Shown here piece after piece: positions 54,786 to 63,884 of a DNA stretch of 64,000 bases. This stretch comes from Vineibacter terrae (lineage in GTDB: Bacteria; Pseudomonadota; Alphaproteobacteria; Reyranellales; Reyranellaceae), in NCBI RefSeq assembly GCF_008039615.1, contig NZ_VDUZ01000002.1, positions 229,704-293,703 on the forward strand, read 5' to 3'. Made by a program: the position numbers and the translations under genes. Position 1 is the first letter of the stretch; each line of letters starts with the position of its first letter. The notes under the pieces are model-generated. The model ran no database searches. It saw only the letters and a program-made list of their open reading frames with translations, and was not told the origin of the DNA.

Positions 54786-56081
54786 TCAAGCACCGGCGAA
54801 ATCGAGGAAGCGCACCGTTTCCTGGTCGCGCCGGAAGGCCGCGTCATCAGCGTGATCGTGGCGCAGCAGATCCTCCAAGGTTTCGAGCAGCCGACGCCAG
54901 GCGCCATGGTCGCGCAATGCCTGGGCGGTGAAGCCGTGATTCAGCACACTGAGGTTCCGCGACCTCACACCCAGAGCCTCGCTGTTGCCCAGCTGCAGCA
55001 AACGCTGGGCCAGCGGATCCTTCTTCTGCTTGAGCAGGCTTGCGGCGGCCTCACGGGCCAGGCTCACTGTCCCGCCGCGGCTCTCCGATATATCGCGCCG
55101 CCGTTGGCGCAAGGCAATGACGTCGGGATCGTCGGCCGGCACCCGGCTGCTGTCGATGCCGAGGTCGAACAGGCGCGCCTGGCCGACCAGCTCGAGGACC
55201 CGATACGCCCGCACCAGCGCATCCTCGAACTGGCCATGGCGCACCCGGCGGCCGGCATTTGCCAGCAGGTCGATGCTGAGCAGCCGCAGCCATCGCGCCA
55301 TCGCCGCGGAATCGGCCTGATCCGGCTGGTCCGCCAGCGTTCGTATCCATGCCCGCACGGAGGGCGGCGGCACCAGCAGCTTCCAGGCCGCCGGCAGCGC
55401 GTCGGTATCGATGGCCAGGTCGCGCACCGCCTCGGCCCTGTAGTCGAGGCGATCCCAGGCCGCGAAGGCCCGCGCCATCGCCCGCATGGCCCGCAGGGCA
55501 CCGATTTCCGACGCCTCGATCAACCCGACGGCGAGGGGCGCATCGGGGTCGGGCAGCAGGTCGGCGGCCGCCGTGAAAGCCCCTTGCCGCATCAGGCCGC
55601 AGGCCAGATCGACGCGACGCCGGTCCGCGACCTTGCTCGCGGGGACCTCGCGAATGATCTCGGCGCCCGGGACGACGGACCCGACACTGCTGCGCTCGCC
55701 GGTGATGTAGCGCAGCCGCGGCAGCTCGTGCCGCATGGCCGCGAGCACGAGGGCGGCGCTCATCGCCTTGGTGCCGCGCGTGAAGTCGACCAGGATGTCC
55801 TGAGGCGCGCACCCGCCGCGCCGCAGCGTCTCGATCACCGCGTCGAAGTGCCGGAAGCAGGCGTCGGCATCGTCCTCGAGGCCCGCCTGCGGCAGCGGGC
55901 GGATGTCGTAACAGCGGGCCGGGTCGAGCGCTGCGGCGTTCGCCGCGGTCAACGTCGAGGTCAGCAGAACGACCGTGTCCCATTCGCCTGTCTCGATGGA
56001 TTTCCGCAGCGGCGCCAGGAGCGATCCCTCCAGGTTGTTGCGATCGCCGGTGCCGACGGTGAGAACCAGTGCCCGTCCCAT
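54786..56081 (-). CDS. CARF-HEPN ancillary RNase (TIGR02710 / Csm6-Csx1-like)
   Basis: 431 residues. N-terminal CARF domain: ALVLTVGTGDRNNLEGSLL, WDTVVLLTS, ILVDFTRGTKAMSAALVLAA (a nucleotide-binding loop) and RLRYITGERSS. A helical C-terminal half ends with a HEPN active site R-x6-H, RNLSVLNH (Arg375, His382). This is the cas02710 family: activated by cyclic oligoadenylate from Cas10, it would cleave RNA unspecifically. It is encoded directly after csm5 (2-bp gap). Confidence 0.86.
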   Translation of the reverse strand: MGRALVLTVGTGDRNNLEGSLLAPLRKSIETGEWDTVVLLTSTLTAANAAALDPARCYDIRPLPQAGLEDDADACFRHFDAVIETLRRGGCAPQDILVDFTRGTKAMSAALVLAAMRHELPRLRYITGERSSVGSVVPGAEIIREVPASKVADRRRVDLACGLMRQGAFTAAADLLPDPDAPLAVGLIEASEIGALRAMRAMARAFAAWDRLDYRAEAVRDLAIDTDALPAAWKLLVPPPSVRAWIRTLADQPDQADSAAMARWLRLLSIDLLANAGRRVRHGQFEDALVRAYRVLELVGQARLFDLGIDSSRVPADDPDVIALRQRRRDISESRGGTVSLAREAAASLLKQKKDPLAQRLLQLGNSEALGVRSRNLSVLNHGFTAQALRDHGAWRRLLETLEDLLRHDHADDAAFRRDQETVRFLDFAGA

Positions 56082-56083
56082 CG

Positions 56084-57361
56084 TCAGTCCTCGACCTTCA
56101 ATCGGTGGCGTGAAACCCACTCGGTATCGCGGGTGTCGAGCCAGCGAACAAGGACTTCGCTGCCCTTGTCATCCAGCACCTCGACGGCCTCGCCGTCGAC
56201 CGTGGCGCGCCGGGATGTCCGTGCCGACACACCTGGTCGCCGGCCGGCGGCGGGCGCCGCCGCCCTGGCAAGCCCGGCCGCGAACGTCCGAGCGGCGTCT
56301 TCGCCATCGAACAGGGCGAGCCAGCCAAAGCCCCAAGGTTCGTGCTCGCTGCCGACCACGGCCCGTGTCCCCCCCTCGTCCATGTCCTGCCGGTTCTGCG
56401 GTGACCATCCGCGACGCAACCCGTCAATGGAAGCGCTCTCGAAATGACTGAACCGCCCCACGCGCAACAGGATCGGGTACCGCGACGGGCGGCCGGAAGG
56501 CAGGTCGCGCACGGGCGCTCGCGCGTAGAAGCGTTGCTTCTCCGCCGCCCAGCGCCCGCGGAAAAAGCCGTCGACGGCGTCGAGGAGCTCATTGACGGCG
56601 ATCGGCGATCCGGGCGCCTTGTGTCCATCCCTGCGCGCCGCCCGCACGGCCTGGTCGACGTCAACCCGCAATTCCAGTGGGAACATCGTCCCCGCCCGCA
56701 GCGCTTCGAAATGCATCTGCATGTCGTTCGACCTGCCGTCGCGGCGGCGGTTCTTCACGTGCTCGATCCGCGTCGCCTCGGGCGGCAGCAGCGTATCGGC
56801 CACCCGGATGAAGCGGAACGGGTCGGCGTCGGTCTCCAGCCTCCCCCCGGCCCCAAGCAGCTCCGCCTGGATCTGGTCGGAGACGCGCCCCCACCGTCCA
56901 CCCCTGACGTCGGCGCGCGCGGCGATCTGCCGAAGCGCCGGCAACCGGCTGCTGGCGCGCGCGCTCAGCAGCGCCGTGCGGATGGCCCCCTTCACCGCGC
57001 TGCCGGGCAGGAACGGCCGGCCGCCGCTGCGGATGAAGGCATGGATGCGGCCTGCCCGGAGCGGGTTGGCGACGGCATCGCCTATCTCGCGGACGGAGTC
57101 GGGCGACACCTCGATCCGGTCGAGGACGTGCCGGTCGCCGACCACGTTGTGAAGGAGCTGCTGCGCCTGCTTCAGCTCGCCGTTGTCCACGGCCTGGCGG
57201 AAACGGACCTGATCCTTCGCTGTGAGGCTGGCGGCCACCACGGCGGGCTCGAACCGTTCCAGGCGGGTGCCGCGAAGCCGGAAGGCTTCGGGGGTCCAGG
57301 TCGAACCATCGCCGACATGGACCGGCACCATGGCCACCGCATGCAAGGGGAGGAGGGTCAC
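56084..57361 (-). CDS. csm5: Type III-A effector subunit Csm5
   Basis: 425 residues, Cas7-like RAMP at the 3' end of crRNA. PVHVGDGSTWTPEAF near the N-terminus, ...IHAFIRSGGRPFLPGSAVKGAIRTAL (quoted by its core LPGSAVKGAIRTAL) as the glycine-rich RAMP motif, and GFGWLALFDGEDAARTF late. Longer than average Csm5, with a C-terminal ~45-residue extension after an Ala/Arg/Pro linker (SARTSRRATVDG...) that looks like a small beta domain. Starts within csm4 (ATGA). Confidence 0.92.
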   Translation of the reverse strand: MTLLPLHAVAMVPVHVGDGSTWTPEAFRLRGTRLERFEPAVVAASLTAKDQVRFRQAVDNGELKQAQQLLHNVVGDRHVLDRIEVSPDSVREIGDAVANPLRAGRIHAFIRSGGRPFLPGSAVKGAIRTALLSARASSRLPALRQIAARADVRGGRWGRVSDQIQAELLGAGGRLETDADPFRFIRVADTLLPPEATRIEHVKNRRRDGRSNDMQMHFEALRAGTMFPLELRVDVDQAVRAARRDGHKAPGSPIAVNELLDAVDGFFRGRWAAEKQRFYARAPVRDLPSGRPSRYPILLRVGRFSHFESASIDGLRRGWSPQNRQDMDEGGTRAVVGSEHEPWGFGWLALFDGEDAARTFAAGLARAAAPAAGRRPGVSARTSRRATVDGEAVEVLDDKGSEVLVRWLDTRDTEWVSRHRLKVED

Positions 57362-58317
57362 TGCAGGGCCTCCGTGAAGCGCACGGCGACGTGGCGCGCG
57401 TCGTGACGGATGCTGCCGTCTTCCTCGTGCACGTCGCGCAGCAGGATACCGAACGGCTCGTCACCCTCGGCGGCGAACGTCGCGCCCGGACGCGCCAACA
57501 GGATCGGCCGCTTCCACGGCCGGCGGCCGCGCCGCGCCATGCCCTCGCCGATCTTCCCGAAATGCGTGACGAGCCGGTAGCGCGGCGACCGCATCCCGTC
57601 CGTGATCACGCCGTGCGACAGGCTGAGCCAACGATTGCCGGTCGGGCTGTCCAGCATTGCATCGCGCCTGACATCGGCGACGTCGAAGCGGCCGCGCCCC
57701 CAGGTAGCGTCGCGCCCGTAACCCATCTCGCCCACGCTCTGGAACAGATTTCTGACCGCATCGGCAGACGCCGGCGTGCGCACATAGACGTCGCGCAACC
57801 CGCCGTCCGCCTCGTCGGCAAAGCGCCAGTCCTCGCCGACGAAGAACAGGCCGCCCTCCTTGGGGGTGGTTCCCGTTCGCCGGTCGATGCGGTTGTGAGC
57901 AACGCGCACATCGGCCAGCGACGACGACGACGGCTCAATGGCAAGCCGCGGCACCAGGGCATTCTCGTTCAGCCCGTTGCGGATCGCCTGGAAATCCTCG
58001 ACCTTGACCCAGGGCCGCCGCGCCTGGCTTTTGCGCGCGGCGGCCGCGTCGGCGACGGCGCTGGGCGATGCGCCGGTCGGCATCGGGGTCCGCAACGCCG
58101 GCGAGAGAAGGGGCCGCGGCAGCAGCCCGGCCGGGAAGCCGTCCGAAACGACCCATGGCGTCTCGTTCTGGTCTTCCAGGAAGCGCTGCAGCCGTGCGTC
58201 GCCCTCGCGCTCCAGCACGGCCCAGCACAAATGACCGAACAGCGTGCCCGACGTAAGCGGTGTGCCCAGCGGCGCGCGCAGGCGCAGACGCACGCGATAC
58301 AGCGGCGGAGGCATCAC
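57358..58317 (-). CDS. csm4: Type III-A effector subunit Csm4
   Basis: 319 residues, Cas5-like subunit that binds the 5' crRNA tag next to Cas10. PLGTPLTSGTLFGHLCWAVL is the typical Csm4 opening, RIDRRTGTTPKEGGLFF follows, and the RAMP glycine loop reads GYGRDATWGRGRF. Overlaps csm3 and csm5 by 4 bp each. Confidence 0.94.
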   Translation of the reverse strand: MMPPPLYRVRLRLRAPLGTPLTSGTLFGHLCWAVLEREGDARLQRFLEDQNETPWVVSDGFPAGLLPRPLLSPALRTPMPTGASPSAVADAAAARKSQARRPWVKVEDFQAIRNGLNENALVPRLAIEPSSSSLADVRVAHNRIDRRTGTTPKEGGLFFVGEDWRFADEADGGLRDVYVRTPASADAVRNLFQSVGEMGYGRDATWGRGRFDVADVRRDAMLDSPTGNRWLSLSHGVITDGMRSPRYRLVTHFGKIGEGMARRGRRPWKRPILLARPGATFAAEGDEPFGILLRDVHEEDGSIRHDARHVAVRFTEALQ

Positions 58318-59093
58318 GCGGCCTTGAGCGTGACGAGGCGCGGCGCCTGGTGCGGATCGAAGCGCTCGACGCGGAAGCGGTTGTCGATGGCGTGCTGCTT
58401 ACCATCAAGGTCGCGGTACTGCAGGCCTTCGAAGCGGACGCGGCCGTAGCCGCGCGACCCGGAGCCGCCGAGCGCGTCCTGCTCCAGCAGCGAAAGACCG
58501 GCCAGCAGCCAGTTGAGGCACTCTTCGTCACGAGCGCCGCCATCGCCGGTGTCGTACACGCGGAAGACAAGGTCGAGGTCGAACTTCGCCCCGGCCGGCA
58601 CGCGCTCGGTCTGGCGCGGCCCGATCCGGTCATGGGCCTTGCCGGCGATACGGTCGATGACCACCTCCGTCTTCTCCTCGGTCAGGGGCAGTCCGCGGTC
58701 GGTGGCGTGCTGCCGCCATTCGCCGTCGAGCATGGCATCGCGTACCAGCAGGCGGGTGGGCCCGCCCTTCCACACTTCCTTGCCGATCGGCGAACCGAAG
58801 ATGCGCAGGATCGGGTCCGCTTCGTCGGCCGTGGCGTTCTCGCTGCGTTCGTTGGCGCCCCACGGCTGGCCGTCCTGACGGATCTTGTCGAACGCCCATT
58901 CCAGCAGGAAGCGCAGCCTTCCCTTGATGCTGGAGCCGGGAATGTACGGTTCCTGGGTGTGCGGGTGCTTGATCACCGGATTGTCGATGCCACCAATCTC
59001 GATGACATCCTTTCCCGCACCGATATGCAGGCCGGATAGAAGAAGGATCTTGCCCGTGATCGCGGCACGTCCGAGCAAGGCGAGGTCGGTCAT
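58314..59093 (-). CDS. csm3: Type III-A backbone subunit and target RNase Csm3
   Basis: 259 residues, Cas7 family. GLHIGAG (21-27), catalytic Asp37 in IGGIDNPVIKHP (the residue that cuts target RNA at 6-nt intervals), YIPGSSIKGRLR, and C-terminal LGGSGSRGYGRVRFEG. The catalytic Asp is present, so RNA cleavage should be active. Separated from csm2 by 2 bp. Confidence 0.96.
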   Translation of the reverse strand: MTDLALLGRAAITGKILLLSGLHIGAGKDVIEIGGIDNPVIKHPHTQEPYIPGSSIKGRLRFLLEWAFDKIRQDGQPWGANERSENATADEADPILRIFGSPIGKEVWKGGPTRLLVRDAMLDGEWRQHATDRGLPLTEEKTEVVIDRIAGKAHDRIGPRQTERVPAGAKFDLDLVFRVYDTGDGGARDEECLNWLLAGLSLLEQDALGGSGSRGYGRVRFEGLQYRDLDGKQHAIDNRFRVERFDPHQAPRLVTLKAA

Positions 59094-59095
59094 GG

Positions 59096-59581
59096 TCAGT
59101 TCCCGGGTCGCTTGGTTTCGTAGAACTTGTGGTAGGCGATGACCGCTTCGAACACGCGCCGAAACGCCTCGTAGCTCGTCCGGTCCGTGACGGCAGCAGC
59201 ATGGCTGACGAAGAACTTCAAGAGTTCCCGCGGAATCTGCTTGCGGCCGCTCGCATAGGCCGCCTTGGCCTTCAGCAAAGCCATCTGCGTGCAGATTGCC
59301 TCGTCAGAGATGCCTGATCGTCGGCCGATCGCCAGCACATCGCCGTAGAAGCGGCGGATCTGGCTGGCAGGCGTCGCCGCGATGCTCTGTGCGAGCTCTT
59401 CCGCCTGCTCGCCAACCAGCGCCGCATTGGGCCGGCGTCGGTCCGCGTCGACGAAGTACCTGATGTCGTCCGGCTTCGGCATCGTCACCGTCTCGCCGCC
59501 GCCCGGACCACCGGGACCGCGCGGCCCCGAGCCGCCGCGCGGTCCATGATTCTGCGGCTGCCTGTCATACGGTCCCACCAT
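59096..59581 (-). CDS. csm2: Type III-A small subunit Csm2
   Basis: 161 residues. N-terminal ~35 residues are Gly/Pro-rich and disordered (GPRGGSGPRGPGGPGGGE). The rest is a helical bundle: DDIRYFVDADRRRPNAALV, AEELAQSIAATPASQIRRFY, LLKAKAAYASGRKQIPREL and VFEAVIAYHKFYE, all Csm2-like. It lines the crRNA-target duplex. The Gly/Pro tail is an unusual addition. ATG 59581 follows GGGAGA. Confidence 0.92.
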   Translation of the reverse strand: MVGPYDRQPQNHGPRGGSGPRGPGGPGGGETVTMPKPDDIRYFVDADRRRPNAALVGEQAEELAQSIAATPASQIRRFYGDVLAIGRRSGISDEAICTQMALLKAKAAYASGRKQIPRELLKFFVSHAAAVTDRTSYEAFRRVFEAVIAYHKFYETKRPGN

Positions 59582-59591
59582 GCGTGTCTCC

Positions 59592-62129
59592 CTAGCGATT
59601 GCGATAGAGCGCGATGACCAGCGGCACGACCGCCGACGGCAATGCCTCGCCGCCGCCGGCCATAAGGCCGCTGTCCATGAGCGAGTCGAAGTACCGCAGC
59701 TCGCCCTCGTTATCGCGCCCCGGAAACTGGCGGCGCAGATGATAGGCCCAGCGCGCGCGCCAGTCGGCGGCGCGCAGCGAGAGCACCTCGCCCTGCGCGG
59801 CTGCCTTCTCCCGGGAAAACGAAAGGCATCGATAGAGGAAAGCCGTGCTGACCGTGTTGCCACGGATACGCGTGCTGACCTGGTCGGCGACCGCGATCGA
59901 CCGCGCGAGGGCCGGCCATGTGAGAGGCAGCTCGTCGATCAGGGACACCTTGTTGCGGCCGCCGTCCTTGGCCTGGTCGAGCCGCCCCTCCGCCCGCGCG
60001 ACGGCGCGGGGCAGCGGCTCGGAGACGCCGCACAGCTCGATCGCCGCCGAGAGCGTGACGCTCGGATTGGCACCGACATGCGCCCTGAACGCCACCTCCA
60101 GCGCGGCTGCGAGCGTCACGATCCTGTTCCACGGGCCGATCAGCAGCAGGTCGTCGCCGCCGGCGTAGACCGTATAGGTATCGGGAAACTCCCGGCGCAG
60201 CAGGTCCGGCAGCACGACCGTGAAGAAGGCGTCCATCATGCGGGACAGGGTTGCAAGGCGGCCGAGGCTCAGGCCGCTGCCAAGGCCGACCGAAAAGACC
60301 TGCCCGAGGCGATCGACATCCGCCTTCAGCACCCCCAGCATGGGGCGCCCGACGAGGGCGCCATCCTTGCCGTCAGCCTCGCGCGACAGCGCCGCGAGAT
60401 GCTCGAAGGTCATCATGTCGCCTGTGTCCAGGTCGCGCGCGTCAGGGCTCAGATCGGCAAAGCGCCGATCCTGGGCATCGTTCTCCGCCAGCCGAGGCAC
60501 ATAGTTCGCGACGAACCGGCGCGCCGCCGGACGGGTGCTCGCGTTCCCGGCCTCAGCAGGATCGGCGACCCGCCAGCCGCTGACCACGCGGCGCCACGCT
60601 TCGACATCGCCAGCCGGCAGAGAGTCCTCGAGGAGGGCGAGGGTCAGATCCCCGGGCACGCTGATCTGGCGCAGCACCTTGCCTTCCGGCAACGGACGAT
60701 GGCACCACAGGACCGTGTGCGTCCTGGGCAACGCCCGGCCGATCTCGTACTCGTCCGAGCAGGCTTCGCAGCGCACGACGTCGTCGACCACGCGCGAGGC
60801 CGGGCGGACGCCACAGGCCGGGCAGGCACCGTCGGCGCCATAGGTGACGGCGAGCGTGCCCATCGCCTGGGTCGACAAGGCTCGATGCTTGGCATCCTCC
60901 GCGACACGCTGCGCTTCAGCCCAGGTGGCGCCGAAGCGATCCTGCAGCAGATCGTGGCCGCAGAACGCCGGCCCGAGGCCGAGGTTCAACACAAGGTCGC
61001 CGTAGTAGCGCGCACGCAGCCATGAATCGAGCGACCGACGGATGTCGGCGACGGCGGATTCGGTTTCCGCCAGAGCCGGGACCAGCAGCACGAAGCGCCC
61101 GCCGGCGGCCATCAGCTCGCAGTAGGGCGGCAGGCCAAGCTTGCGCCGACACAGCAGGGAAGCCGTCTCGACCAGCGCACCCATCAGGAAGGAGCGGGCC
61201 CGCAGGATGCGGGCGCTGCCCTTGACCTGCTGCGCCGCAAGGCGGAACAGCGTCGACTGGATCCCCGAAAGATCGCCGGTCAGGAAGCGAAACTTGCGGC
61301 GCGCGCGGTCCTGGATGGCGGCGGCGTCGTGCAACTCGCCGTGCGCCTCGTGGAAGCGGTGCAGGCAGCTGGCGATCGCAGCCACCGACTTGTTGTGGTC
61401 GTGCAGCGGCACGTCGGGCTGGTCGATTGTCGAGGACGGGATCGCCCAGGTGAAACGCTCCGACAACGACAGCAGACCCGCGTGGAACAACTCCGGGTCG
61501 GGCTCGGCACGGCAAAGCTCGACGAAGGCATCGAAGAATTTCGGCCAAGCCTCGGCGTAGGCCGCCTTCTGCACCTCGCCAGCGATTGGCTCCGGCGCCA
61601 GCGTCGCCGGGCCAAGCTCCGCAACCTTGTGGTTCAGCCTCCGCCTGTCCGGCGGATCGCCGCGCCCGAGGTCGATGCCGGCGAAGATGCTGCGCAGCGG
61701 CGTGCGCCGGAAGCCGTCCCGCCGCAGCGCCGGCCTGCCGACAGCCCCGCCATCCTCCTCCTCGGCGGCTTCGTCCTTCTTCTTGCGATCCATGCCGGCC
61801 GACAGCCGGTCGGCCTCGGCCGAGAGCCAATGGAGCGACGTCGCCGGGTTGTGATGGTAGACCGCGGCATCGCGCACACGGTTGGCGTTGATGCCAGCCG
61901 GAAAGGCGACACCGCGCTGCTCGAGGGCATGGAAGAAGGCGTCGGCCCACAGCGCGTGCCAGTGCGTCGAGCGGCCCTTGAAGCCAGGCAGCACCACGGA
62001 TGCGCGGCTGCGCACCTGCTCCGGCAGGGCGTCGTAGCCATCATGGGCACGCTGCATGAACTTGCCGATGTCCTCGAGAAATGCACCGAGGGCCACTTCG
62101 TTCAGGTTCGGGGTATCACTCGGCGCCAT
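59592..62129 (-). CDS. cas10: Type III-A Cas10/Csm1, cyclic oligoadenylate synthase
   Basis: 845 residues. N-terminal HD-like region ALGAFLEDIGKFMQRA: the histidine of the HD pair is Glu19, followed by Asp20, so the ssDNase is probably defective although HHNP (~91-94) is kept. First Palm domain, zinc ribbon CPACGV...CEACSDE (four Cys), second Palm with the cyclase motif YAGGDDLLLIG (GGDD ~657-660), and a helical C-terminal domain. On target binding it makes cyclic oligoadenylate that activates the CARF proteins encoded nearby. Confidence 0.95.
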   Translation of the reverse strand: MAPSDTPNLNEVALGAFLEDIGKFMQRAHDGYDALPEQVRSRASVVLPGFKGRSTHWHALWADAFFHALEQRGVAFPAGINANRVRDAAVYHHNPATSLHWLSAEADRLSAGMDRKKKDEAAEEEDGGAVGRPALRRDGFRRTPLRSIFAGIDLGRGDPPDRRRLNHKVAELGPATLAPEPIAGEVQKAAYAEAWPKFFDAFVELCRAEPDPELFHAGLLSLSERFTWAIPSSTIDQPDVPLHDHNKSVAAIASCLHRFHEAHGELHDAAAIQDRARRKFRFLTGDLSGIQSTLFRLAAQQVKGSARILRARSFLMGALVETASLLCRRKLGLPPYCELMAAGGRFVLLVPALAETESAVADIRRSLDSWLRARYYGDLVLNLGLGPAFCGHDLLQDRFGATWAEAQRVAEDAKHRALSTQAMGTLAVTYGADGACPACGVRPASRVVDDVVRCEACSDEYEIGRALPRTHTVLWCHRPLPEGKVLRQISVPGDLTLALLEDSLPAGDVEAWRRVVSGWRVADPAEAGNASTRPAARRFVANYVPRLAENDAQDRRFADLSPDARDLDTGDMMTFEHLAALSREADGKDGALVGRPMLGVLKADVDRLGQVFSVGLGSGLSLGRLATLSRMMDAFFTVVLPDLLRREFPDTYTVYAGGDDLLLIGPWNRIVTLAAALEVAFRAHVGANPSVTLSAAIELCGVSEPLPRAVARAEGRLDQAKDGGRNKVSLIDELPLTWPALARSIAVADQVSTRIRGNTVSTAFLYRCLSFSREKAAAQGEVLSLRAADWRARWAYHLRRQFPGRDNEGELRYFDSLMDSGLMAGGGEALPSAVVPLVIALYRNR

Positions 62130-62136
62130 GATTGGA

Positions 62137-63270
62137 TCACTTCGACAAGGCAGATTCGATCACGATATCGGTCAGGGTGTCAGACAGTCCATACCGCGAT
62201 GCTGGCCGGCGCCCCGACCGGACGATGCGGTATGGCGCGGCGGCATAGCCCAGCGCATCAACCACAAGCTTGTTGACGCGCGAGACGCGCTCCTCGAGCC
62301 AGTCCTTGTCGATGCCGTCGGCGAGCGCCCGCCGGACGCGCCCGGACTGGCGGCGCGCCGCGGCCGGGAGGGAATCGAAATTGTCAAGAAACTCGGCGAC
62401 CGGGACATTCTGCGGATACACGATCGCGCCCTGCGCCGGCGCCCGCTGGCGCCGCCGCGCCAGCCACAGATAGAAGGCGAAATCCACCGGCGGCAGCCGG
62501 AGCACGCGGCCAGCGCAAACCAGCTCCAGCCTGGCGGGCACGATGCGCACCGCGTGTGGGCCCAGCGCTGCCTGCGCTTCCGCGACCGTCTCGGCAAAGC
62601 CGCGGCCGCCGTCGAGCAGCAGGCGCGGCAGCCCCGCGCGCAGGCGCAGGAACGGGATGTCGGTGAGAACCACCCGCGCATCGTCCGTGCAGATCGGCCG
62701 GTTGTCGCGTGGCGCGATCAGGACGCGCGGCCTGGCCGGTGGGAAGAAGAATTCGGGATGGTTCTCGAAGGGCGACGCGACCAGGACATGCGTGAGGCGG
62801 TCCTGCGGGCGGCCATAGAGCGACAGGGCATAGCCCAGCAGGAAGCCCATGGTCTTGCGGCCACCGGCAATCGATGCGCAGATCGCCGAATCCCGCCGGG
62901 CCGTCTCGGCCCTGACGATCTCGACGATGCGGTCCGCCGCGACCATCGAGTCTTCCGCGGATGTGATGTCCACGAGCGGGGTGCCGGACGCGCCATCGAG
63001 CACATCGATCCGGGTCGCCTTCGTGACCTTCAGAACCTGCCGGCAATGCTGCCGTGCGAAGCTGCCAAAGGCACCGGAACGGCTGTCCAGAAGCTGCAGG
63101 CGGATTCGCTCCGCCCCATCCATCGTCGTTATCAGCCGGATGTGGGTCGGGATGAAGGGCGGGTCGGTGCGCTTCACCAGAGCGAACAGCGTCTCGGTCA
63201 CGATCTGGGGGGTCAGTCCGACGACGGCCAACAACAGGCGCCTGGGATACGCGGCAGGCTCGCTGGTCAT
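62137..63270 (-). CDS. CARF protein of NE0113 type (putative ring nuclease Csm6-like)
   Basis: 377 residues. N-terminal CARF-like domain: RRLLLAVVGLTPQIVTETLF, IRLITTMDGAERIRLQLL, VDITSAEDSMVAADRIVEIV, CASIAGGRKTMGFLLGYAL and HVLVASPFENHPEFFFP, hallmarks of the NE0113/TIGR02584 family. The C-terminal ~120 residues (DFAFYLWLARRRQRAPAQGA ... VNKLVVDALG ... SRYGLSDTL) look like a winged helix. I see no HEPN R-x4-6-H motif. The family is often called a CRISPR-associated ring nuclease; it may degrade or sense cyclic oligoadenylate. Its ATG overlaps the cas6 stop. Confidence 0.82.
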   Translation of the reverse strand: MTSEPAAYPRRLLLAVVGLTPQIVTETLFALVKRTDPPFIPTHIRLITTMDGAERIRLQLLDSRSGAFGSFARQHCRQVLKVTKATRIDVLDGASGTPLVDITSAEDSMVAADRIVEIVRAETARRDSAICASIAGGRKTMGFLLGYALSLYGRPQDRLTHVLVASPFENHPEFFFPPARPRVLIAPRDNRPICTDDARVVLTDIPFLRLRAGLPRLLLDGGRGFAETVAEAQAALGPHAVRIVPARLELVCAGRVLRLPPVDFAFYLWLARRRQRAPAQGAIVYPQNVPVAEFLDNFDSLPAAARRQSGRVRRALADGIDKDWLEERVSRVNKLVVDALGYAAAPYRIVRSGRRPASRYGLSDTLTDIVIESALSK

Positions 63271-63851
63271 GCATGCCCGGCTGCAGCGACGCGGTACTGG
63301 CCCAGACCCATGCTCGCGCTCTTGCCGGCCCCGACCCATTGGCCTATCGACAGCCAAGGGAAGAGCTCGGCCGCGCCCTCGGCCAGATCGACCGTGCAGC
63401 TTCCTACGATTCCGCCCATCTTCATGCGCGTGCCCTGGCGAGCCGAATAGCGCTGCCAATCACGCCACTCGACCTGCCGGTCACGAATCCGGCTCGCCAT
63501 CGCCAGCATCTTCACGCGAACATAGTCGATGTCGAGGGGAGCACCAGCGTGGAAGGCAGCGAGGGCCGATACGCGCCGCACGGCCGCACCGATGATATGA
63601 GATGCTTCCAGGCGGTCCGGGGTTATCAGGTCGCCATCGATCTTGAGACGCAGCGGTGTGCGCAGCTCAACCCTGATCGTCCGTTGCGGCGGCTCCGGAT
63701 CGGGGCTGACCGGAGAGACCGCGCGACAGCAGTCCGCGCCCGCGAACACGACTTCGGACAAATCGCCGCCGATCGTCCGTTCGTGCAAGACCTCCCGCAG
63801 CTCGAGCCGTGCCCTGCCGGGCCCGATACCGCCAAGACCGGCCTCAGCCAT
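63267..63851 (-). CDS. cas6: Cas6 crRNA-processing endoribonuclease, N-terminally incomplete in the window
   Basis: 194 residues from the first in-window ATG, all from the C-terminal RAMP half: GLGGIGPGRARLELREV, TPLRLKIDGDLITPD, EWRDWQRYSARQGTRMKMGG, LSIGQWVGAGKSASMGLGQY. Full Cas6 is usually 250-320 residues. The frame continues open past the ATG (FGLAYVIRAM-AEAG reads as Cas6) and stays open to base 64000, but beyond about 63885 the sequence turns AT-rich and does not look like Cas6. It would cut repeats to leave the 8-nt ATCAAGAC tag. Either truncated by an insertion or its N-terminus is atypical. Confidence 0.78.
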   Translation of the reverse strand: MAEAGLGGIGPGRARLELREVLHERTIGGDLSEVVFAGADCCRAVSPVSPDPEPPQRTIRVELRTPLRLKIDGDLITPDRLEASHIIGAAVRRVSALAAFHAGAPLDIDYVRVKMLAMASRIRDRQVEWRDWQRYSARQGTRMKMGGIVGSCTVDLAEGAAELFPWLSIGQWVGAGKSASMGLGQYRVAAAGHA

Positions 63852-63884
63852 GGCGCGGATGACATAGGCTAGGCCGAAGTTACC

